NCBI GenBank assembly: GCA_913043905.1
Contig: CAJWNQ010000003.1
Coordinates: 1 to 64,000, forward strand
Origin: an uncultured Paracoccaceae bacterium
GTDB lineage: Bacteria > Pseudomonadota > Alphaproteobacteria > Rhodobacterales > Rhodobacteraceae
Direction: 5' to 3'
DNA: 64,000 nt
Shown here piece by piece: positions 48,211 to 59,112 of the stretch. Made by a program: the position numbers and the translations under genes. Each line of letters starts with the position of its first letter. Position 1 is the first letter of the stretch. Below the pieces are notes generated by a model that did not search any database, had not been told where the DNA came from, and worked only from the letters and a program-made list of their open reading frames with translations.

Positions 48211-48984
48211 ATGTTAAATTTATATAGCTTAAAAAAAGCCTTGGTTATATTGACCATTTTCTGTGGACTACTCAACATTATTAATAATACTGCAAATGCT
48301 AAAGAGCTTCTTATTGAAACTATAGTTCAAGGAAGTGGTGAGCTTGCTAAGTCTGGAATGCGTGTTTCGGTTCATTATACAGGGAAATTATCTGATGGCA
48401 CAGTATTTGATAGTTCTGTAGAGCGAGATCAGCCATTTGTATTTACTTTGGGTCAGGGCGAAGTGATTAAAGGTTGGGATTTAGGTGTCGAAGGTATGAA
48501 TATAGGCGAAAGCCGCCAACTTACTATTCCACCAGAACTTGGGTATGGGGCTTCAGGAGCTGGAGATATTATTCCCCCCAACTCCATACTTATTTTTGAT
48601 GTAAAACTACTATCAGTTAGTTGGCCCCCTAAGCTTAAAAATGCATCACCAAAACAGTTTTCAAACGCTCAAAAAGATGGTGCAATAATCATAGATATTC
48701 GTCGTAATGAAGAATGGATAGAAACTGGTATTATTGAAGGTGCTGTTACTATTACAGCATTTACAAGAAAAAGTCAGCTTCACAAAGACTTTCAAGCCCA
48801 GTTTATGCCACTTTTCATTGATAAAGATGCACCAGTCTTTATCTATTGCCGTACTGGAAACCGTACAAGTATGTTAGGGAATGCTCTCATTGATCAAGCT
48901 GGTTTTACTAATGTTACACACCTTGATGAAGGAATTGTTGGTTGGAAGAAAAATGGCTTTGCTATTTCCCCATATGTTGAATGA
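48211..48984 (+). CDS. FKBP-type peptidyl-prolyl isomerase fused to a C-terminal rhodanese domain, exported
   Basis: VHYTGKLSDGTVFDSSVERDQPFVFTLGQGEVIKGWDLGVEGM...IPPNSILIFDVKLL; then IIDIRRNEEWIETGIIEGAV...FIYCRTGNRTSMLGNAL. Confidence 0.9.
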   Translation: MLNLYSLKKALVILTIFCGLLNIINNTANAKELLIETIVQGSGELAKSGMRVSVHYTGKLSDGTVFDSSVERDQPFVFTLGQGEVIKGWDLGVEGMNIGESRQLTIPPELGYGASGAGDIIPPNSILIFDVKLLSVSWPPKLKNASPKQFSNAQKDGAIIIDIRRNEEWIETGIIEGAVTITAFTRKSQLHKDFQAQFMPLFIDKDAPVFIYCRTGNRTSMLGNALIDQAGFTNVTHLDEGIVGWKKNGFAISPYVE

Positions 48985-49166
48985 AGTAAATATTTTGATT
49001 AAATCTACTAGATGATATTAGTTTTTTACTTATTAAAGTAAGACTTTCACTAAATTTATTCTTTGTAATAATAAATTGTCCTTGAGTAGTAAATAATTAA
49101 GTTTAATATTTTTTATTATTAGAAGTTATAATGGCTAGTTTATTCTAGTGCGAGTTAGGATGCAGA

Positions 49167-49805
49167 ATGATCGACTTATATACATGGACTACTCCTAATG
49201 GTCGTAAAATATCAATATTACTTGAAGAGTTAGGAGTACCTTACACGTCTCATGCAATTGATATATCTAAAGATGAACAATTTGATCCTGCCTTTATAAA
49301 AATATCACCAAACAATCGTATACCAGCAATTGTAGATCAGGATAGTGGAATACATATAATGGAATCTGGAGCAATTATGTTATACCTCGCTAATAAATAT
49401 AAACGGTTTCAGTGCGAGGGAACAGAATACTGGCGCATGGTTGAATGGCTAATGTGGCAAATGAGTGGGTTTGGACCAATGTTGGGTCAAGTTCATCACT
49501 TTGTTAAATATAATAAAGGTAAATCTGAGTATGGCGAAAATCGTTTTACAAAAGAAGCACATCGACTTTACGGCGTATTAAATACACATCTAGAGGAACG
49601 TGATTACATAGCAGGTGATAATCGGGGAATGTATTCAATTGCAGATATGGCTTGTTGGCCTTGGGTCTCAAGGTTTGAGTGGCAAGAGATTAATTTAAAA
49701 GATTACCCAAATGTCCTAAAATGGTACTTACTCGTTGCGAAGCGGCCAGCAGTGCAGAAAGGGTATTCTATACCTAAATTTACGGCAGATATTCCATTAC
49801 TTTAG
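49167..49805 (+). CDS. Glutathione S-transferase family (YfcG-like)
   Basis: MIDLYTWTTPNGRKISILLEELGVPY, NNRIPAIVD, MESGAIMLYLA. Confidence 0.92.
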   Translation: MIDLYTWTTPNGRKISILLEELGVPYTSHAIDISKDEQFDPAFIKISPNNRIPAIVDQDSGIHIMESGAIMLYLANKYKRFQCEGTEYWRMVEWLMWQMSGFGPMLGQVHHFVKYNKGKSEYGENRFTKEAHRLYGVLNTHLEERDYIAGDNRGMYSIADMACWPWVSRFEWQEINLKDYPNVLKWYLLVAKRPAVQKGYSIPKFTADIPLL

Positions 49806-49838
49806 TTTCATATAATAATCATAAAAGGAGATTATGAA

Positions 49839-50168
49839 GTGGTAATCTATGGATTAAACACATGTGTAGTTTGCCAGAGGGCTTTAAAAACTTTGGAAGC
49901 AGATGGTAGAAAAGCCAGCTTTCGCGATATAAGATCAGATCCATTAAGTGAAATTGAATTAGCTGAACTTATTGCAGAATTTGGGGATCGTCTTGTAGAC
50001 CAAAAATCTAATGATTATCGTAGTCTAAACATTTGGCTTAAAAATTCTGAAGCAGATGCACAGATAGCTGCTCAGCCTAAAGTCATGGTTCGCCCAATAA
50101 TACTTGATAAGGGTAACTTTTACCTAGGATGGAATGATACAGTTCAAGAAGCTTTAGATCTAAAATAA
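49839..50168 (+). CDS. ArsC/Spx-like thioredoxin-fold protein; GTG start
   Basis: YGLNTCVVCQRALKTLE (CxxC), KVMVRPIILD typical of ArsC/Spx proteins. Confidence 0.75.
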   Translation: MVIYGLNTCVVCQRALKTLEADGRKASFRDIRSDPLSEIELAELIAEFGDRLVDQKSNDYRSLNIWLKNSEADAQIAAQPKVMVRPIILDKGNFYLGWNDTVQEALDLK

Positions 50169-50244
50169 TATTTTTAAATTTGATATGGAGTTAATTAAAT
50201 AGTTATTAGAATTACCAATCAAACAATATTTGAAAGGAAATTAA

Positions 50245-51696
50245 ATGTCATTTCTGGGTATTGATCTTGGAACATCTGGATTGCGTGCACTCCTAATAAG
50301 TGCACAAGGCACACCAATTGGTTCTAGTGAGAGCCACTATAATGTATCGCAGCCAAATTCAGGGTGGTCTGAGCAAGATCCAGCAGATTGGATTGCTGCA
50401 TTAGAAAGTGTAATCAGTGAACTTAAAAACACCTACTCTGAATTTAATAATCTTATAGGAATAGGAGTTGCAGGCCATATGCATGGCGCAACACTTTTGG
50501 ATTCATCTGGATCAGTTTTAAGACCTTGCATCTTATGGAATGATATTCGCGCCAAATCTCAAGCAAAGCACCTTGATGAGACTGAACGAGTGCGTTCTTT
50601 ATCTGGTAATATTGTTTTTCCTGGATTTACTGCGCCAAAATTAGAATGGGTTCGTCAAAATGAACCTGATATATTCAATAAAATTTCCAAGGTTCTATTA
50701 CCTGCTTCCTATTTGAATTTTTATCTTACAGGAGATTATGTTGCTGACATGTCAGATAGTGCAGGAACATCTTGGTTAGATGTTGGTAAACGTAATTGGT
50801 CAGATTACCTTCTGGATGTAAGTAATATGAGGTGTGATCAGATGCCAAGACTAGTTGAAGGCTCTGAAGCCGCGGGTGAGTTACGATTGGAAATTAAGTC
50901 AAAATGGGGGCTTTCAGGAAAAATTATTGTTGCAGGTGGGGCAGGTGACAACGCGGCAGCTGCTTGTGGTATAGGCGCATTAAGAGAAGGTCAGGGTTTT
51001 GTATCAATTGGTACATCTGGTGTTATTCTCTCGTCGAGAGATGGATATAAACCAGCGCCCGAAACTGCCGTCCATACATTTTGTCACGCTGTTCCAGGGC
51101 GTTGGTATCAAATGGGTGTTATGCTTTCTGCAACGGATAGTCTTAATTGGTTAGCGGGCATTACATCTAAAAGCCCTTCTGAATTAACTTCTTCTATTGG
51201 TGATAAACTGCTTAAGCCTGGAAATGTGAGATTTTTGCCTTATCTTTCTGGAGAGAGAACGCCCCACAATGATGCTGATATTCAAGGAAGTATAACCGGT
51301 ATATTTGCAAATACCTCGGTTGATGATTTAACACGTGGAGTGCTTGAAGGTGTAGCATTTGGCTTAAAAGACTGTTTTGATGCTTTATCTGCTACTAATA
51401 CCAAGATGGACCAGTTAACTGCAATTGGCGGCGGGACAGCTTCACGCTATTGGATGCGGCTCTTGGCAACTATTCTTGGAACGCCACTTAACTTGCCCGA
51501 AGGTGGCGAGTTTGGAGCAGCGCTTGGTGCTGCTAGGCTTGGCATGGCGGCTTCAATAGACGAACCACTTGAGAAGATTATTATTCCACCAATTATTCGT
51601 GAAACAATTGATCCAGATACATCTATGCAATCAGTTTTTTATGAAGCTCACATGAAGTATAAAGCAGCCTATCCTGCTATAAAAAGTATCCAATAA
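50245..51696 (+). CDS. xylB: Xylulokinase (FGGY family)
   Basis: FLGIDLGTSGLRALL, GVAGHMHGATLLD, YLSGERTPHND, AIGGGTASRYWMRLLA. Confidence 0.92.
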   Translation: MSFLGIDLGTSGLRALLISAQGTPIGSSESHYNVSQPNSGWSEQDPADWIAALESVISELKNTYSEFNNLIGIGVAGHMHGATLLDSSGSVLRPCILWNDIRAKSQAKHLDETERVRSLSGNIVFPGFTAPKLEWVRQNEPDIFNKISKVLLPASYLNFYLTGDYVADMSDSAGTSWLDVGKRNWSDYLLDVSNMRCDQMPRLVEGSEAAGELRLEIKSKWGLSGKIIVAGGAGDNAAAACGIGALREGQGFVSIGTSGVILSSRDGYKPAPETAVHTFCHAVPGRWYQMGVMLSATDSLNWLAGITSKSPSELTSSIGDKLLKPGNVRFLPYLSGERTPHNDADIQGSITGIFANTSVDDLTRGVLEGVAFGLKDCFDALSATNTKMDQLTAIGGGTASRYWMRLLATILGTPLNLPEGGEFGAALGAARLGMAASIDEPLEKIIIPPIIRETIDPDTSMQSVFYEAHMKYKAAYPAIKSIQ

Positions 51697-52162
51697 TTAG
51701 TTTTAGTAGCCAATTATACAATAAATAATTTTTCTACAATTTTTTATTGCATAATTGAGCGTTCCCACACCTTGATAAATGTTTGCCGCTTAATTTATCT
51801 AAATATGCCATCAAGGCAGGTTCTAGTATAATTGTTTGTTGCTCTGGCTTTAATAGTAAAGGTGGAAGTGTATAATCATTTTGGTTGGTAGGTTCTAATT
51901 GCGTTTTTAACAGATGTAACATGAAATTTTTTACATTTTCAACAAAGGCATTTAGACTTATATATTAAGACAAAGTGGCCTATTTGTTTGATGAATGATT
52001 ATTTTAGGCTAAATTGTCCCATTATTTATTTGTAACCTATTGATTAGATGTAGAGATATTTTTTTTAGTAAAAATGCATACTTCTATTTGATTTCTACAT
52101 ATTTATTTGCAAGTATGTTTTTTTGTTATGGTATATTTAACGTTTTAAAGGGAGATTATTTT

Positions 52163-53707
52163 ATGTTTCATAAATTACTTTTGACTGCAGCTGCAATAGC
52201 TGCTTCAACAGTCACTGTTTCAGCTGAAACAATCCGATGGGCTCGTGCTGGAGACTCAATCACAATGGATCCACACGCCCAGAATGAGGGTGCTACGCAT
52301 GCTTTAGCTCACCAGATATATGATACGTTACTTCAACGTGATATGTCGGGCTCTATTATCCCATCGTTAGCTCTAAATTGGGAGGCACTTGCAGATAACC
52401 CAAATATATGGAGGTTAAAACTTCGTGAAGGCGTAACATTTCATGATGGTTCAGCATTTGACTCAGAAGATGTTGTTTTTTCATTAAATCGAGCAATGGC
52501 TGATGGTTCTGAAATGAAAGAGTTGTTATCATCTGTTAAAGATGTTCGTGCTTTTGATGCTCTTACCGTAGACATAGAGACCAATGGTGCAAATCCTCTG
52601 TTAGTAAATAATCTGACTAATATGTTTATGATGGACAAGGGATGGGCAACTGCAAATGATGTCTTAACTCCACATGATGTTGCAAAAAATGAAACAAACT
52701 TTGCTACAATGAATACAAATGGCACAGGAGCATTCGTACTTGTAAGCCGTTCTGTAGATGAAAAGACAGTTCTCACTGCAAACCCAAATTATTGGGGTAA
52801 AGATATTTATCCAAATAAAGTAACTGATATTATCTACACACCGATCCAATCTGCTGCGACACGTGTTGCTGCTCTTTTATCAGGAGAGGTTGATATTATC
52901 CAAGATGTTCCGGTTCAGGATCTTAATCGTGTTTCAAGTACAGATGGCTTAGCAGTAGCAACTGCAGCACAAAATCGCGTGGTATTCTTTGGTTTAGACA
53001 CAGTCGAAGGGCCTACAAGTAACTTAAAAGTGCGACAGGCTATGAATATTGCGATTAACCGTGATGCAATTAAAAAGATTGTAATGCGTGAGCAATCTGA
53101 TCCAACTGGAGTTATTATGCCTCCGTTCGTTAATGGTTGGACAGAAGAATTAAATCAGTATCCTGATTACAACGTTGATGCAGCTAAGGCATTGATGTCG
53201 GAGGCAGGTTTTGCAAATGGTTTTGATATTACGCTCAATTGTCCAAATGATCGTTATGTAAATGACGAAGCAATATGTCAGGCCGCAGTTGGTATGATGG
53301 CTCGAATTGGTGTTAATGTAACACTTGACGCAAAGCCAAAGGCACAACATTTTCCAATAGCAAAAGGTGGAGACGCTGATTTCTATATGTTAGGATGGGG
53401 TGTTCCAACTTTTGATTCACATTATATTTTCAACTACTTAGTACATACACAAACTGACAAACGTGGTTCTTGGAATCCAACAGGATATTCAAATGCGGAT
53501 GTGGATGCCATGATAGTAAGTTTAGAGTCAGAAACTAATCTTGCAGCACGTGATGCAACAATTGCAAAAATTTGGGCAGCTGTCCAAGATGCGCAAATGT
53601 ATCTTCCTATTCACAATCAGGTGCTGAATTGGGGTATGAAAAGCAATATTAACTTTGATGTGCAGCCGGAAGATCAGCCGCACTTTCAATTCTTAACCTT
53701 TAACTAA
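52163..53707 (+). CDS. ABC transporter substrate-binding protein (DppA/OppA type)
   Basis: Signal peptide after ATG 52163 (SD GGGAGA), SBP_bac_5 features LREGVTFHDGSAFDSEDVVFSL. Confidence 0.93.
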   Translation: MFHKLLLTAAAIAASTVTVSAETIRWARAGDSITMDPHAQNEGATHALAHQIYDTLLQRDMSGSIIPSLALNWEALADNPNIWRLKLREGVTFHDGSAFDSEDVVFSLNRAMADGSEMKELLSSVKDVRAFDALTVDIETNGANPLLVNNLTNMFMMDKGWATANDVLTPHDVAKNETNFATMNTNGTGAFVLVSRSVDEKTVLTANPNYWGKDIYPNKVTDIIYTPIQSAATRVAALLSGEVDIIQDVPVQDLNRVSSTDGLAVATAAQNRVVFFGLDTVEGPTSNLKVRQAMNIAINRDAIKKIVMREQSDPTGVIMPPFVNGWTEELNQYPDYNVDAAKALMSEAGFANGFDITLNCPNDRYVNDEAICQAAVGMMARIGVNVTLDAKPKAQHFPIAKGGDADFYMLGWGVPTFDSHYIFNYLVHTQTDKRGSWNPTGYSNADVDAMIVSLESETNLAARDATIAKIWAAVQDAQMYLPIHNQVLNWGMKSNINFDVQPEDQPHFQFLTFN

Positions 53708-53715
53708 GATTTCCA

Positions 53716-53748
53716 AGTACTAGCCCATAAACTTTATGGGCTAGTACT
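53716..53748 (+). terminator. Intercistronic hairpin after the dppA-like gene
   Basis: AGTACTAGCCCATA-AACTT-TATGGGCTAGTACT perfect 14-bp stem. Confidence 0.7.
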
Positions 53749-53856
53749 ATATAAATAAATTTATTTTATTATTTAGATCCTGCACTTTGTGATTTTTGAA
53801 CGGAAAATTTTTATTGTGTTATTTTATCCCTAAACCTTATATGTTGAGTTGACCTT

Positions 53857-54840
53857 ATGTTAATTATTATTTTGAGACGTTTGGGGCAATCTATTTTAGT
53901 ATTATTCCTTGTTGCTTTGATTTCCTTCCTTATTTTTCGTTTTGTAGGCAATCCGGTAGATAACCTAATGGGACAAGAGGCTACGCTAGCACAAAGAGCT
54001 GCTCTAGAAGAAGCATTAGGCTTAAATGATGCTTTATATAAACAATATTTTGACTTTGTTTGGCGAGCTATTCACTTTGATTTTGGAAATTCTTACCGTG
54101 GTGCTCTACCAGTTGCTGAACTTATTGCGAGTAGATTGCCAGCAACTTTAGAGTTAGCACTAACCTCTGCATTATTTGCGATGGTTTTTGGCGTAATTAC
54201 TGGCATTTATACTGCCATTAAACGTGGTGGTTTTATTGCGAACCTAATTCTTTCCACTTCATTAATTGGGGTATCTTTGCCAACATTTTTAATTGGTGTT
54301 TTACTAATATGGTTGTTTGCTGTTGAACTAAGATGGCTACCTTCTTTTGGAAGAGGTGAAGTTGTCACTTTAGGTTGGTGGACAACTGGGTTTTTAACGG
54401 TTTCTGGCCTTAAATCTCTTATCTTACCTAGTATTACACTAGGGCTCTATCAACTTACATTGATTATGCGACTAACTCGCTCTGAAATGCTTGAAGTTTT
54501 GCGCCAGGACTATGTCCGCTTTGCTAAAGCCCTAGGATTATCAAATAGGCAGGTGCATTTTAATCATGCTCTTCCAAATACGCTAGTACCGGTTATCACT
54601 ATTGCTGGCTTACAGCTTGGATCAATAGTTGCATTTGCAATTATTACTGAATCTGTTTTTCAATGGCCTGGAGTAGGATTGCTTTTTATTAATGCAGTTT
54701 ACTTTGTCGATATTCCAGTAATGAGTGCTTATCTGCTTTTAGTAGGTGTGTTGTTTGTATTTATCAATTTATTAGTTGACCTATTGTATTTGGCGATTGA
54801 TCCACGATTGCGCGATAGTCAATTGAATGGGGAAGGGTGA
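53857..54840 (+). CDS. Dipeptide-type ABC transporter permease (DppB)
   Basis: RRLGQSILVLFLVALISFLIFRFVGNPV, TRSEMLEVLRQDYVRFAKALGLS. Confidence 0.93.
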   Translation: MLIIILRRLGQSILVLFLVALISFLIFRFVGNPVDNLMGQEATLAQRAALEEALGLNDALYKQYFDFVWRAIHFDFGNSYRGALPVAELIASRLPATLELALTSALFAMVFGVITGIYTAIKRGGFIANLILSTSLIGVSLPTFLIGVLLIWLFAVELRWLPSFGRGEVVTLGWWTTGFLTVSGLKSLILPSITLGLYQLTLIMRLTRSEMLEVLRQDYVRFAKALGLSNRQVHFNHALPNTLVPVITIAGLQLGSIVAFAIITESVFQWPGVGLLFINAVYFVDIPVMSAYLLLVGVLFVFINLLVDLLYLAIDPRLRDSQLNGEG

Positions 54841-54844
54841 TATT

Positions 54845-55750
54845 ATGAACCGTTTTTTAGATTCTGATTTTTTTCATGATTTTTTACGCGCACCAGTTGC
54901 ACTTATTTCATTTTGTGTTGTTTTAATTTTAATCCTAAGTGCTGTTTTTGCTCAATTTATTGCTCCTACTAACCCCTTTGATCCAGCCAGCTTGGAATTA
55001 ATGAATGGTTTCACGCCACCTTTAGAAGCAAATATGTTTACTGGTGAGGTTTTTTTACTAGGTACCGATGATCAAGGTCGTGATTTATTTTCTGCTATAC
55101 TTTATGGTCTTCGAATATCACTTTTTGTTGGGCTAATGGCAGTCACTTTGGCTATGGTTTTGGGCGTTATGCTTGGTCTTATAGCTGGATATGTTGGAGG
55201 TTGGCTTGATAATTTAATCATGCGGCTTGCTGATATACAAATGACATTTCCATCGATATTAATAGCAATGCTAATTTTTGGTGTTGCCCGAGGGCTATTG
55301 CCTCCTGAATTGCGATACGAAATGGCAATTACAGTACTAATCATATCAATAGGTTTATCTGAGTGGGTACCATTTGCGCGTACTGTACGTGGTTCAACTA
55401 TGGTAGAAAAAGAAAAAGAATATATAGCTGCTGCTAGATTAATTGGTCTAAATCGTTGGCAAATCATGATCCGCCATATTCTTCCAAATGTATTGGGACC
55501 TGTATTAGTAATAGCAACGATCACGTTTGCATTAGCAATCATTGCAGAGGCAACACTATCTTTCCTTGGAGTGGGTGCCCCACGCACTGAACCAAGTTTA
55601 GGAACATTAATCCGTGTTGGTCAGGATTATTTATTTTCAGGTGAGTGGTGGATTTTACTTTTCCCTGCATTAACTTTGTTAGCTTTAGCATTAGCTGTGA
55701 ATCTCCTTGGAGATTGGTTGCGCGATACATTGAATCCGAGGCTTAAATAA
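54845..55750 (+). CDS. Dipeptide-type ABC transporter permease (DppC)
   Basis: LGTDDQGRDLFSAILYGLRISLFVG, VEKEKEYIAAARLIGLNRWQIMIRHILPN. Confidence 0.93.
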   Translation: MNRFLDSDFFHDFLRAPVALISFCVVLILILSAVFAQFIAPTNPFDPASLELMNGFTPPLEANMFTGEVFLLGTDDQGRDLFSAILYGLRISLFVGLMAVTLAMVLGVMLGLIAGYVGGWLDNLIMRLADIQMTFPSILIAMLIFGVARGLLPPELRYEMAITVLIISIGLSEWVPFARTVRGSTMVEKEKEYIAAARLIGLNRWQIMIRHILPNVLGPVLVIATITFALAIIAEATLSFLGVGAPRTEPSLGTLIRVGQDYLFSGEWWILLFPALTLLALALAVNLLGDWLRDTLNPRLK

Positions 55751-56709
55751 TGTCAGAAAATTTACTTGAAATTAAAAATATTGATGTCACGTTTAAAACG
55801 CGTCATGGGATCTTAAAAGCCATAGATAATTTGTCTTTAAGTGTAAATAAAGGTGAGATATTAGGTTTGGTTGGAGAATCTGGCGCGGGGAAATCTATGA
55901 CTGGAGCTGCAATATTAGGTCTGATTGATCCACCAGGACGCTTATCTAGTGGTCAGATTTGGTATAAAGGCCAACGCATTGATCAAGCCCCAGAAACTAT
56001 ACGTGGTCATGAAATTTCAATGATTTTTCAAGATCCTTTAGTTAGTCTTAATCCCTTACGTAGGATTGGTGATCAGTTAGTTGAGACGATATTAACTCAC
56101 ATGCCCATCACGAAATATGAAGCTATAGAGCGGGCTCGTAAGGGATTAGAAGAGGTTGGTATTGATCCAGAACGTATTAATGCTTATCCTCATACTTTTT
56201 CTGGCGGTATGCGCCAACGGGTTGTCATTGCCTTAGCCTTGGCACCAGAACCAGCATTGATTATTGCTGATGAACCCACAACTGCTTTGGATGTTTCTGT
56301 TCAAGCGCAAATACTTGATTTATTAAAGCGACTTTGCCGTGAACGTGGAACTTCAATAATTTTGGTTACACATGATATGGGTGTGATTGCTGAGACAACT
56401 GATAGGGTAGGAGTTCTTTATGCGGGAAGGCTAGCTGAAATTGGTGATACACGCGATATATTAACTAATCCTAAACATCCATATACTAAAGGTCTTGTTG
56501 CTTCTACGCCACGTATAGACGCCAGTTCGTTTGATAAAACACTTTATCAAATTTCTGGTTCAATGCCAAAGCTTGATGCCATGCCTTGTGGTTGTGCTTT
56601 TCATCCGCGTTGCGAGTTTGTATTAGATAAATGTCGTTCTGATATCCCATCTATTATTGCTAACCGTGCAGCGTGCTGGCTTTTGGATAAAGAGGAATCT
56701 TTACTATGA
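55750..56709 (+). CDS. Dipeptide-type ABC transporter ATP-binding protein (DppD)
   Basis: GESGAGKSMTGAAILGL, FSGGMRQRVVIALAL, ADEPTTALDVSVQAQIL. Confidence 0.94.
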   Translation: MSENLLEIKNIDVTFKTRHGILKAIDNLSLSVNKGEILGLVGESGAGKSMTGAAILGLIDPPGRLSSGQIWYKGQRIDQAPETIRGHEISMIFQDPLVSLNPLRRIGDQLVETILTHMPITKYEAIERARKGLEEVGIDPERINAYPHTFSGGMRQRVVIALALAPEPALIIADEPTTALDVSVQAQILDLLKRLCRERGTSIILVTHDMGVIAETTDRVGVLYAGRLAEIGDTRDILTNPKHPYTKGLVASTPRIDASSFDKTLYQISGSMPKLDAMPCGCAFHPRCEFVLDKCRSDIPSIIANRAACWLLDKEESLL

Positions 56710-57521
56710 GCTTTGTCGTAGCAAAAAATTTAACACGTAATTACGATTTATCTGATCCATTAATTGTACGTGCATTAACAATGCGCCCAAAACGTATATT
56801 AACTGCAGTAGATGATGTAAATTTTTCGATTGAAAAAGGTACAACATATGCACTTGTTGGCGAGAGTGGCTCGGGAAAATCAACAATAGCGAAAATGGCA
56901 GTTGGATTATTAAAACCTTCTGTTGGAACGCTCATCGTGGATGGTAAAAACTTAAATGACCCAGCATTAGCACGCGAGGACCAATTAGCTCTTAGACGCC
57001 GCATTCAAATGGTTTTTCAGTCTCCATATGCAAGCCTTAATCCGCGCTGGAGAGTTGGTGATATTATAGCTGAACCTATTAAAGCGTTTTGCTTAATAGA
57101 TGGTATTAAAGCTCAATCTATGCGTGTTTCAGAACTTTTAGAGCAGGTTGGTCTTGCTCCAAGTGATGCTACTAAGTATCCGCATGAGTTTTCTGGAGGG
57201 CAACGCCAACGTATTTCTATTGCAAGGGCTTTATCTTCTCAGCCTGAGGTAATTGTTTGTGACGAGCCTACGTCTGCTTTAGATGTTTCAGTTCAGGCAC
57301 AGGTCCTAAACCTTCTCAAAGCGCTTCAAAAAGAGTATGCTCTAACATATTTATTTATAACTCACGATTTGGCTGTAGTTTCAACTATGGCAAATAAAAT
57401 TGGAGTATTAAATAAAGGTAGGCTGGTTGAAGAGCAATCGCCAGCTGGACTGTTTTCCCGACCTCAGCAGGATTACACTAAAATGCTTTTAAACGCAGCC
57501 CCAAGTATAAATTTTGACTAA
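56706..57521 (+). CDS. Dipeptide-type ABC transporter ATP-binding protein (DppF)
   Basis: GESGSGKSTIAKM, FSGGQRQRISIARAL, CDEPTSALDVSVQAQVL. Confidence 0.94.
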   Translation: MSFVVAKNLTRNYDLSDPLIVRALTMRPKRILTAVDDVNFSIEKGTTYALVGESGSGKSTIAKMAVGLLKPSVGTLIVDGKNLNDPALAREDQLALRRRIQMVFQSPYASLNPRWRVGDIIAEPIKAFCLIDGIKAQSMRVSELLEQVGLAPSDATKYPHEFSGGQRQRISIARALSSQPEVIVCDEPTSALDVSVQAQVLNLLKALQKEYALTYLFITHDLAVVSTMANKIGVLNKGRLVEEQSPAGLFSRPQQDYTKMLLNAAPSINFD

Positions 57522-57545
57522 TTTTTAAGTGTGTATTAATTATAA

Positions 57546-58004
57546 TTAAATTGGTAGTTCGGTTGTATCTTTTATTTCATCCATTACGAAGCTTGCAGAA
57601 ATATATGATAGGGGTACACGTTTTATTAATCGTTTATAAAAAGCATCGTATTCGTTTACGCCTTCAATTCGCACTCGGAGTATATAATCAAGATCACCTG
57701 ACATCCTATAAGCACCAACAATTTCAGGTAATTCGCGTACGGCAGAATCAAATAATTTAAGCCATTCTTCATCATGTTGATTTGTGCGAACAATAACAAA
57801 AACTGTGGTACCTAACCCAACTGCCTTTGGGTCAAGAATTGCTACTCGGCGCGCAATAACTCCACTAGCTTCAAGGTTTTTCATTCGCCTCCAGCACGCA
57901 TTCCGAGATAAATTAACTAAATCTGCTAGAGCATCCACCCCAACACTTGCATTTCGTTGTAGTACTCGTAATATTTTACGATCTATTTCATCAATAATTT
58001 TCAT
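57546..58004 (-). CDS. Lrp/AsnC-family regulator
   Basis: IDEIDRKILRVLQRNASVGVDALADLVNLSRNACWRRMKNLEASGVI, RAM domain GAYRMSGDLDYILRV. Confidence 0.93.
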   Translation of the reverse strand: MKIIDEIDRKILRVLQRNASVGVDALADLVNLSRNACWRRMKNLEASGVIARRVAILDPKAVGLGTTVFVIVRTNQHDEEWLKLFDSAVRELPEIVGAYRMSGDLDYILRVRIEGVNEYDAFYKRLIKRVPLSYISASFVMDEIKDTTELPI

Positions 58005-58227
58005 TATAATATATTTTTTATCTTAAGTATTAGTGCTAATTTATAAACCTTATCATATTATTTTATTAAATATATAAGATAAATACTTTATGAAAATGAA
58101 TGATTATGTTTATGTGTCATTTAATGAAAATTGCTATTAAATGCTGAGTATCAGATTTTTTAAAATTAAATTTTTATATTTGATATTAATGTAATAAATT
58201 TGGTATATTATTATTAAGGAAACTTGA

Positions 58228-59112
58228 ATGATGAATTACTCTATTGATCTATCAATCAAACCAGAAATAAAAGCATTTTTTGATCCGATTACCAATACTA
58301 TAAGTTATGTGATTGCAGACTTATTAAGCAATGCATGTGCAATCATAGATTCGGTCTTGGATATTGATTATGCTGCCGGGCGTATTTCCTACCAACATGC
58401 TAATCTAATTATTGATTATATTACTTCCAAAAAGTTGAATGTTGAATGGATTATTGAGACGCATGTTCATGCTGATCATCTTTCTGCAGCGCCATACTTA
58501 CAGGAAAAGCTTGGTGGAAAAATTGGCATTAGTGCAAAAATTATTGAGGTTCAGGATGTCTTTGGAAAGATATTCAATGAAGGCACTGATTTCCAACGTG
58601 ATGGCTCTCAATTTGATGCTTTGTTTGAAGATAATGATCAATATAGAATTGGAACATTAGAAGCATTTGTAATTGCAACTCCTGGTCATACACCGGCTTG
58701 CATGGTTCACGTGATTGGGAATACGGCATTCGTAGGTGATACTTTGTTTATGCCTGATAGTGGGTCTGCACGAGCTGATTTCCCCGGTGGTGACGCTGGT
58801 GAATTATATGATTCAATTCAAAAAATTCTCAGTTTACCGGAAGAATTAAGATTGTTCATGTGCCATGATTATGGGCCTGGTGGGCGTGATATCAAATGGG
58901 AAACTTCTGTAAAGGATGAAAAAAATTATAATATTCATGTAGGATTTGGGCAAAGTAGAAGTGCATTCATTAAGCTCCGCAGTGAAAGGGATGCCACATT
59001 AAATGTTCCAAAACTCATCATCCCAGCGCTTCAAGTAAATATGCGTGCTGGAGAAATTCCTTCTGATGATGAAGGCCACCCTGTTCTTAAAGTACCAATT
59101 AATGGGCTTTGA
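58228..59112 (+). CDS. MBL-fold metallo-hydrolase (persulfide dioxygenase/ETHE1-like)
   Basis: THVHADHLSAAPYLQEKLGGKIGIS, TPGHTPACMVHVIG, FVGDTLFMPDSGSARADFPGGD. Confidence 0.9.
   Translation: MMNYSIDLSIKPEIKAFFDPITNTISYVIADLLSNACAIIDSVLDIDYAAGRISYQHANLIIDYITSKKLNVEWIIETHVHADHLSAAPYLQEKLGGKIGISAKIIEVQDVFGKIFNEGTDFQRDGSQFDALFEDNDQYRIGTLEAFVIATPGHTPACMVHVIGNTAFVGDTLFMPDSGSARADFPGGDAGELYDSIQKILSLPEELRLFMCHDYGPGGRDIKWETSVKDEKNYNIHVGFGQSRSAFIKLRSERDATLNVPKLIIPALQVNMRAGEIPSDDEGHPVLKVPINGL

Noticed and set aside
55102-55587. 161 aa - strand ORF inside dppC
   Set aside because: Antisense shadow ORF with no domain features; the sense gene is unambiguous.
58228-59112. Specific call as a persulfide dioxygenase linked to sulfur metabolism with the FKBP-rhodanese protein
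   Set aside because: The genes are ~9 kb apart in separate transcription units; only the MBL-fold family can be supported.
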